Shown here: piece by piece, positions 57,431-64,000 of the stretch
How positions within the stretch are numbered: position 1 is the first letter of the stretch
Layout of the letters: every line of letters begins with the position of its first letter
Origin: Owenia fusiformis
Lineage: Eukaryota; Annelida; Polychaeta; Sabellida; Oweniidae
NCBI GenBank assembly: GCA_903813345.2
Contig: CAIIXF020000012.1
Coordinates: 28,966,684-29,030,683 of the forward strand
Reading direction: 5' to 3'
DNA: 64,000 bases
Notes under the pieces: generated by a model
The model's input: only the letters and a program-made list of their open reading frames with translations
Databases searched by the model: none
What the model was told of the DNA's origin: nothing
Made by a program: the position numbers and the translations under genes

Positions 57431-59990
57431 ATTAGCTTAATGAATGCGTTGTTAACTGTATGAATGTGTTGTATGAATCCGCCTTTTGTTTAAACATGGT
57501 AAAATGTATTTATTTCACAAGTACAGTACAAAAATTGTTAAAATTTGAATTACCAACATTATGACAACATTGTGTCTTCAGCGTATCTACCAACCTAGAA
57601 GTAGCATTTCCAAAGAAAATTAACCTTCAAAGTTGCTAAACACTAATCTGAGACCACATTTCTAGAAATAATTTCTAATATGAAATCACTTTGACTGAAT
57701 TTCTAATGATGAAAATTCAAAATATTTTCCTCACACCTAATTATAAAAAACACTGTATTTAAGCCTTCAAAGTGAAAGATCCAACTGTGTTACATCTATG
57801 CCCTTCTACATTGTGGCCTCTAACATATATCTGGAATTTATCTTTTCGAGAAAAAAATTGACAATATTTGTAACAATTACTTTGAAACTAGAGTGATATA
57901 CAGCCTATCATCATTTTTTAAAAATACATTAACATGCAAAGTGTCATCACCTGCAAAATCCTTACATACTATGAAAAATTTATGTTTTAAGTCTTAATGT
58001 TCCAATTGTTGATCCAAAAACTTTGTTCAGAAAGTGGTACGTAAATTGGTAGGAAATTCAAATATTTTTGGTAAGGTGGACAACTAATGTATTTTTAATC
58101 ATGTAAACAGTACATTAAAGGCATAGTCTTACTTTTTTCTATTACGAAGATTATTTTTCCCAGCACATGATACATGTCATTGTTGTGTCTTAGACTGTGC
58201 CATATTGTAAGTTTGTTTATATTTTTACGATAATTAAAAATTACTAAAAAAATGTCTCAAATTGTTTGAAGTCAAACTTTGTATAGTGCCCTAAGGGTTA
58301 AGGTATCATTAACTAATTAATATATAATCTCATAATATTTACAAGGCAAAATTAGTCTCTTTAATTAAAGCTTCATTGGTGCTCACTTATCTCAAACCCT
58401 CATTAGATAATCTTCTATATAAACATTCATGTCAAATGTATAAAACAAACTAATTACAATAAAATATAAAGTAAAAAATTTCATAGAAAGTAAACAGATT
58501 CAGCATGAGGCGTGGAGATTATCTTTGATGCTGTCGCCTGGGTAGAATAGTATTACTTCAAAGTGGTGCCTTGTATTAAATTAGCATCATAATTGCTTTA
58601 ATTCTAAGTTACATTTACTTTGATAGCTTCATGGCTCAACTGTTAAATATTTTTTCCAAATACACAATTGCCACTTTTGTAGTCATTTTCTGACTCACAT
58701 GATAAAAAACTATATAACTCTTTTTAACCTGTGTTTGAATTTAGCAGTAACAGACATTTCACAATTTGGTCACACTGTTGATTGCCAGGACTCGGTACAT
58801 CTCCTCCCCTGATAAGGGAACTTCTAAAATGATGAATGAAGCTTAATAAATAGATATTACTACTTATTTTTCATTGTTTTGATTGTGCCAGACTGATTTG
58901 GAAATGTAAGTCACAGGGAATGATCTGCATAAAATATCGTAAAAATCAAAGTTAGTTTTGTTGAAATGTAATCAAGACTAAGAGCTCTTTATAAAATTCT
59001 TTATCTGCAATTAAGCTGTTTTAACCCATATGCTTATATGCACACAATCAATTAATTTCACTTATATTATTTGATATGGTGAATTTCATTGTCTATATCT
59101 CTCTTTCAAAATCAACCTAAATTGTCTCTGTAGTCAATAACCCAGATGCGAGTAGAAATAATCTTGATTTACGTCATTAAAAATTCAGTTAAAGTAATAT
59201 CATATTTGAAATCGACATGTAAAATTACATCTAGAAATGTGGTTTTAAAAAGTGTTTATTGACTTTGAAAAATTAATTTTCTTTGAAAATGTGACTTCTA
59301 GCTCGGGGAGATTCCCCATAGACCCCATGCTATAAAATCACAAAAAATGAAATATCTTTTCTTTTAGTGGACAGATAATATTTTGCTTTACTGGACATAT
59401 TTTCATTAGTATAAGTATCAGACATATAAGGGTTATATGAAAATTGAGCCACTTAAATTGATAATATTCAAGTTTAAGGGAACTTTCTTATACACCTGCC
59501 ATGTTAATTGACCCGAATCAGCCACCTGGTGGTGAAATTGGTAACTACCTACTCGCATTTGGGTAATTGAATATGTTTACTTATGTTGAGCTCATAAAAT
59601 CATCATGTTTTTTAAAATGATTTCTAATTTCTATTGTAATTATAATATTTTTTTGATATTTTATATACCTTATAAGAGTTTTGTGACGGGTGATAAGAAC
59701 TGGTGGATTTAACTGTTTTGACAACTTCCCTTAAAAAACAGACTACAAAGTAACAAATATCCTTTGATCAAAGAAGCAGCAGTGTTTATATCCTTGTTTA
59801 CTTAACTATTTTAGAATATCCTCTCAAAAAAAACGAAACAATAAAAGCAATCATATGTGTCACTTTGATGGTATTTTAAACATTTCACTGCATACTTTGA
59901 TCATGAAACAACAATGTATTTAATCTTTTTTAATAATTTTAAGGCAATTAAATGGATCCTTGATGCCTCCGAAAACCTTTTTTTTAAATT
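57431..59990. other. Spacer between the two histone-end genes
   Basis: AT-rich, no credible ORF, repeat or RNA gene seen. GACTCGGTACATCTCCTCCC near 58789 and GCCACCTGGTGGTGAAATTG near 59520 are local GC-richer patches without an assigned role. Confidence 0.5.
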
Positions 59991-59992
59991 GA

Positions 59993-60035
59993 CCAATCAC
60001 TGTTGTCCAATATATTGTCATTTTGATATAAAAAG
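59993..60035 (+). promoter_or_regulatory. CCAAT/TATA promoter of the SGNH gene
   Basis: CCAAT at 59993-59997 and 60007-60011, then TATAAAAAG at 60027-60035. The TATA box lies only 21 bp before the first ATG (60048), too close for that ATG to be in the mRNA if transcription starts 25-30 bp below TATA, but 45 bp before the second (60072). Confidence 0.7.
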
Positions 60036-60071
60036 AGACTTTAGAACATGCATAAATCACAACTGTCAGTT

Positions 60072-60713
60072 ATGGTTCAGGGTACACAAGTAAGCATTGT
60101 TGTAGTAGCAAGTTCACATGGGAGGGGTATACATAGACCCATTGTGACCAGTGATTTCTGGTTGAAGGAGCGAATGAAATTATCAGTCTATTTTGAACCG
60201 GGATTGACGTTCAAAAGATATCAAGAAACTAGAAGCCACAAGAAGACTTTTGATGAGATGCTACAACTGATCAAAATAAAGGAGAAGCCTGATATTGTCA
60301 TCATCCATGTTGGTGGAAATGATATCGCAGCCAAACATGGAGGCAGGCGGTTGAATCGCAGCTCACAGCTTATTCAACTTGTGTTGAAGAATGTCAGACG
60401 AACGATGGAACTTTTCCCCAAAGCTACTATTTGCTTTTCATCAATTCTACCAAGAGTGACGACAAACAAAACAGTTTGGCAATCCCAGACCATTAAATAT
60501 GTTAACAATAAGCTGAAAGGAGAGATATCCTCAATGGGAAACGCTTGTTTCATCTACCATACAGTGAACTTCGCATCTGCGAAGGGTGGTACAATTCCGT
60601 TTGACGACGTGTTGCGGCAAGATGGCCTCCACAAATCTGTAAAAGGCAATAGATTGTTTGCCGATAATATTGTTCGTTCATGCAGAGGCATCATGTATGA
60701 TAACGGACATTGA
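60072..60713 (+). CDS. Intronless SGNH-fold hydrolase with a histone-type mRNA 3' end
   Basis: Single open frame to TGA 60711-60713. I choose ATG 60072 (213 residues) over 60048 because it restores the TATA-to-ATG spacing of the sister gene. Numbered from 60072, the SGNH blocks are: I, VVVASSHGRG with Ser15 aligned to the serine of GDS; III, HVGGND with Asn83; V, DGLH with Asp184 and His187. The catalytic Ser-Asp-His set is complete. Length fits a one-domain GDSL/SGNH esterase. The family hydrolyses esters of lipids, sugars or proteins; the substrate is unknown. No signal peptide, so probably intracellular. Similar domains also occur in ORFs of some retroelements and in multicopy invertebrate families, so an origin from such a source is possible, but no other element part is near. 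A perfect histone stem-loop follows 28 nt after the stop. Confidence 0.85.
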   Translation: MVQGTQVSIVVVASSHGRGIHRPIVTSDFWLKERMKLSVYFEPGLTFKRYQETRSHKKTFDEMLQLIKIKEKPDIVIIHVGGNDIAAKHGGRRLNRSSQLIQLVLKNVRRTMELFPKATICFSSILPRVTTNKTVWQSQTIKYVNNKLKGEISSMGNACFIYHTVNFASAKGGTIPFDDVLRQDGLHKSVKGNRLFADNIVRSCRGIMYDNGH

Positions 60714-60741
60714 TGCATCATACCTGGCTCAGAACCCAAAC

Positions 60742-60779
60742 GGCCCTTCTCAGGGCCACCTATTTATTCCAAAAGAGAA
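60742..60779 (+). terminator. Histone mRNA 3' stem-loop and downstream element
   Basis: AAC GGCCCTTCTCAGGGCC ACC, stem-loop at 60742-60757, matches the metazoan histone consensus at every position. After 13 nt comes AAAAGAGAA (60771-60779), the same word and spacing as in the gene at 57120. No AATAAA lies between the stop and this signal. Confidence 0.9.
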
Positions 60780-60784
60780 ATTAT

Positions 60785-61550
60785 GAATTCAGGTTATAAG
60801 GTTGTTAGTGTGTGAGTATGTATGTTGTTTTTGGGAAAATATTTAAAAATAATAAAAATACATGGTTGCGGCCTCCATAAAGTCTTTTCAAAATAAACTA
60901 ACATGAATTTTGTTGCACCTATTTTAAGTAATTTCTAAAAGTCCTCATGCAGAATTTGAAAATATGTTTTTTTACTCATTTACTTAAAGAATTTTCAAAA
61001 ATATTTGTGGTAAAAAGTAACTTCATTGATAAGATTGAACAATGGACATACTAATTCCATCAGAAATCTAATGCGACCCGTATATGTTTTGCATATGAAA
61101 AAAATCTGCACCCTAATTGACTCAGGGTGCAAAGTATGTAGTACTTCTTTTAATGTAAACAATATCTATAACATCATATTTTAAAATAATGCAAAATGCC
61201 ATTCAATTATCAAATTAACAGCATATTTGATATTCACATTTTTAATGATACCATATTAATGGTTAAAGGATTCCAAAAAGAAAATCCATATTTTATAATA
61301 AATTCTAATCCTCCCCATTGCATGCTTGATCCAATCAACATTTTTATGTGTACCCTTTGAGACAGTAATTGTTATCTTAAAAGTTTGAATTAACATTTAC
61401 TAGGCCATGATCATTCAATTAACACCACACATTTTTGTTTTTTTGCATGATAATTTGTAAAATCTTTGGCAAATCATGGTGCAGGGATCAAAATATATTT
61501 TGAAAAGACTTAACCTCCCCTCACAGCCGCCCGTTTCCACACCACATATA
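60785..61550. other. Flank of the SGNH gene
   Basis: AT-rich with no gene or clear repeat seen up to the next mobile element. Confidence 0.5.
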
Positions 61551-62339
61551 CACCCTATGCAGACAGTGCTATACGAAAACAACCAGTGCTAATTTATGTG
61601 CATGCATGAAATTATGTGCATGTTTTAATGGGAATTTTTGAATTTTAAATTTGTGATATTTCATTATACACTAATTCATGGTAGGTACTCAATTATTTTC
61701 ACACATACCGAGATGGTAGAGAATGCTTAATAAAAATGAAATTGTGTTGATAATTGTATACTTCATTCTTTAGAAATGCACTAAGTGTTAATCATCTCTC
61801 CATAGGAAGGTTTTCAAAATTGCCACTCATGAACATCATTTCCAGCCTTCATTCAGTATTGTTGATCAACTTCACAATCAATATTATTTTTTACCTTTAT
61901 TTTGAAAGTTATTATTTTCTGTGTGATTTTATAAACATAGGCAACATTTATCGCATGTGTGCTACCCATGAAGAGTCAGTTCAGAAAATGTTTATTGAGG
62001 TTATCATCACATCAATTCTTTAAACGTATCACATATCTGATAAATGCTCATCATTTATTATAAAAGCTCAAAGAAACTTTTTGACTTTTAAAATGCCAAT
62101 AAAATATTTATCGATATGTCACAAGGTTACAGGATCACCAATACTTAAAGTATGCTGTAAATGATGCATGGAAGCGGTAATTCAAACAATATGCTTCGAA
62201 GAGAAGTTAAATGCTGAGTAACCAACATACTTTAGTCCATGCAATATTACAAATTCAAATTCGAAAATGACCATTAAAACCCCACAATGCACACATACAT
62301 CCACACTAATTGTTTTTGTAGCACTATCTGCATAAGGTG
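61551..62339. mobile_element. CACCC-family element, 789 bp
   Basis: CACCCTATGCAGACAGTGCT at the left and AGCACTATCTGCATAAGGTG at the right, inverted with few differences. ATATA and ATGTA at the flanks suggest a 5-bp target duplication. No transposase; open frames inside are weak. Confidence 0.75.
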
Positions 62340-62872
62340 ATGTATCAGATAACCATGTATTTTTATTGTCATCTTGAAAATGAAAATGCAATTCGACAGA
62401 GTTGCAAGTCAAGAAAAATATCATAAATCAAGTTTGAGTTTTTATATTTTCCTACAATAAAGCATCCATGAAAATTTGAAATCACTGTGACAGTTCCACT
62501 TGAAATGTGTATGCAGTACTTTAAAGTATTGTGATGAGCTTCCCATATAAAAACAGTATGGCGGTTCCAGGCGATATGTGATATGTAAATCTCAAGACTT
62601 CATTCTTACCTATTAAACACAAATCCATGATCTTGGAACTTCACTCATAAAATGTGAAATTGATTTGTCAAAATGAAAATCTCAGTTTTATTAATGTGTG
62701 GCGATATTTACTTTAATATTCTTACAAAAACAGGCAAAGGTGTCTGCACAGTGTCTTCAACCTGTGGACCCTTGTGTATTATTCCGGGATCGCGCCATTT
62801 AATGTGCCACATACTCATGACTTCGAAGACTTCTACTGTGGGTTACTCATCACTTCTCATCTATGTAAATAT

Positions 62873-63460
62873 TAAAAGGTGGATTGGATCGAGTGGATTG
62901 GATTCATGTTAAATGTGAATTGGATTGGGAATCTTTGAAATATGGATCTCCTTAAAAATTCTATTGAGCTCCCTCTAAGAGGACTGGTGCTCTCCTCACT
63001 TGGAAAATGTTAAAAAATAGATGTAATATTATTTTGCTTGGGTTGGCTAGAAGGGTAAACTGGTCTCCGCTTTTTTATTCATTCCAAGTGTAATTTAAGA
63101 CATTTATAAATCATGAGGCAGACTGGTTTAAAGATCCATATTATTTTTTTCAGTCCAAACGGAAACCAGGAGAAATATTTTGGGAACATCCACACATCAA
63201 TTTGAATGACAGCTTTTATCTACGGATCTTTGTTTAATATTTCTTACAAAAGTTGATTGACAAGGGAAGGCAGTTACATACATATGGAGTATCTATCAAC
63301 TAATTGGATTATGTAGTTGTTGTTGCTTTGTTCTGATTCCTCAAATGGACCAAAGTGATCACAAAATACTTAAGAGGTAACAAATTCTAAATTTCGAAGA
63401 TTTCGGATCCGATCCACCTTTTACATGAATCCAATCTACTCGATCCAATCCACCTTTTAA
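62873..63460. mobile_element. Inverted-repeat element with GGTGGATTGGATCGAG ends
   Basis: TTAAAAGGTGGATTGGATCG then AGTGGATTGGATTCATGT at the left is matched by its reverse complement at 63422-63460 with one or two changes. About 510 bp of unassigned sequence lies between. Confidence 0.65.
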
Positions 63461-63504
63461 TCTCTACCCCCATCTAAATTAATCTCAATTTTGGATGATG
63501 CAAT

Positions 63505-64000
63505 TGTCATGGATTAGTTGTGATAAAACCACTTAAGGTGCCACATACTCGGGACTTCTATTCTAGCTTACTCATAAGTTCCCATCTAAATCTAATGTTA
63601 ACTTTAGTCAATGCAATTGTCATCGATGAGTTGTGATAAAACCACTTAAGGTGCCACATACTCAGGACTTTTAAGACTTCTATTGTAGCTTACTCATAAT
63701 TCTAAATTCTAAATCTAATGTTAAGTTTAGTCTGATGCAATTGTCATGGATGAGTTGTGATAAAACCACTTAAGGTGCCACATACTCATGACTTCAAAAA
63801 CTCCTATTCTAGCTTACTCATAATTTACCATCTAAATCTAATGTTAACTTTAGTCGATGCAATTGTCATGGATGAGTTGTGATAAAACCACTTAAGGTGC
63901 CACATACTCAGGACTTCGAAGACTTCTATTCTAGCTTACTCATAAGTTACCATCTAAATCTAATGTTAACTTTAGTCGATGCAATTGTCATGGATGAGTT
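63505..64000 (+). repeat. Satellite of about 113-124 bp running off the window end
   Basis: TGATAAAACCACTTAAGGTG starts at 63521, 63634, 63758 and 63880. Units include GCAATTGTCATGGATGAGTT, GCCACATACTCAGGACTT and CATCTAAATCTAATGTTAAC. The next unit begins as the window ends. A lone worn copy lies near 62795-62865. Confidence 0.88.

Noticed and set aside
62940-62995. Third histone-type stem-loop at CTCCCTCTAAGAGGA
   Set aside because: The stem has mismatches, does not fit GGYYYTTHTHARRRCC, and no ORF or downstream purine element accompanies it.

Overview
The window looks like nuclear DNA of an intron-rich, AT-rich marine invertebrate animal. The evidence is spliced genes with GT-AG introns, dense short inverted-repeat (MITE-like) elements, long G/C homopolymers and many satellites. 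An echinoderm, hemichordate or similar deuterostome is my guess, with low confidence; nothing in the sequence fixes the species.

Layout. (1) 1-4548, + strand: the last four coding exons of SMG6/EST1A, the nonsense-mediated-decay endonuclease, with an intact PIN domain. Its first visible exon is preceded by seven extra copies of its own splice acceptor at an exact 94-bp period. (2) About 4.5-12.7 kb: gene-free and packed with repeats, including an 850-bp palindrome and a four-fold long direct repeat. (3) 12762-20349, - strand: an eleven-exon GMC-family FAD oxidoreductase. Its frame closes perfectly over 603 codons except for one in-frame TGA at codon 68. (4) 20.3-24.4 kb: an inverted-repeat element and a decayed retroelement-like fragment. 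(5) 24495-31489 and 35412-44141, + strand: two tandem paralogues of a small secreted von Willebrand A protein with the same five-exon plan. Their introns hold foldback elements, a mariner derivative and a splice-donor array. (6) 44-57 kb: gene-free, with a CpG-rich inverted-repeat element, a TGACGTCA-bearing tandem repeat, a 32-bp minisatellite, and a 124-bp satellite whose period never slips. (7) 57-60.8 kb, + strand: two intronless genes, an 80-residue helical protein and an SGNH hydrolase. (8) 61-64 kb: more inverted-repeat elements and a roughly 120-bp satellite running off the end.

The most unusual result is in region 7. Neither gene encodes a histone, yet each ends in a perfect match to the metazoan histone mRNA 3' stem-loop, followed at the same 13-nt distance by a purine-rich element like the U7 snRNA target. 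Each starts from a TATA box with upstream CCAAT boxes, and TATA-to-ATG spacing is 44 and 45 bp. This suggests a pair of replication-dependent (or germline/early-embryo) non-histone genes using the histone mRNA processing route. Secondary points of interest are the splice-site arrays in SMG6 and in the second vWA gene. Exon joins were worked out by eye from splice consensus, phase and protein similarity; no alignments or searches were run.
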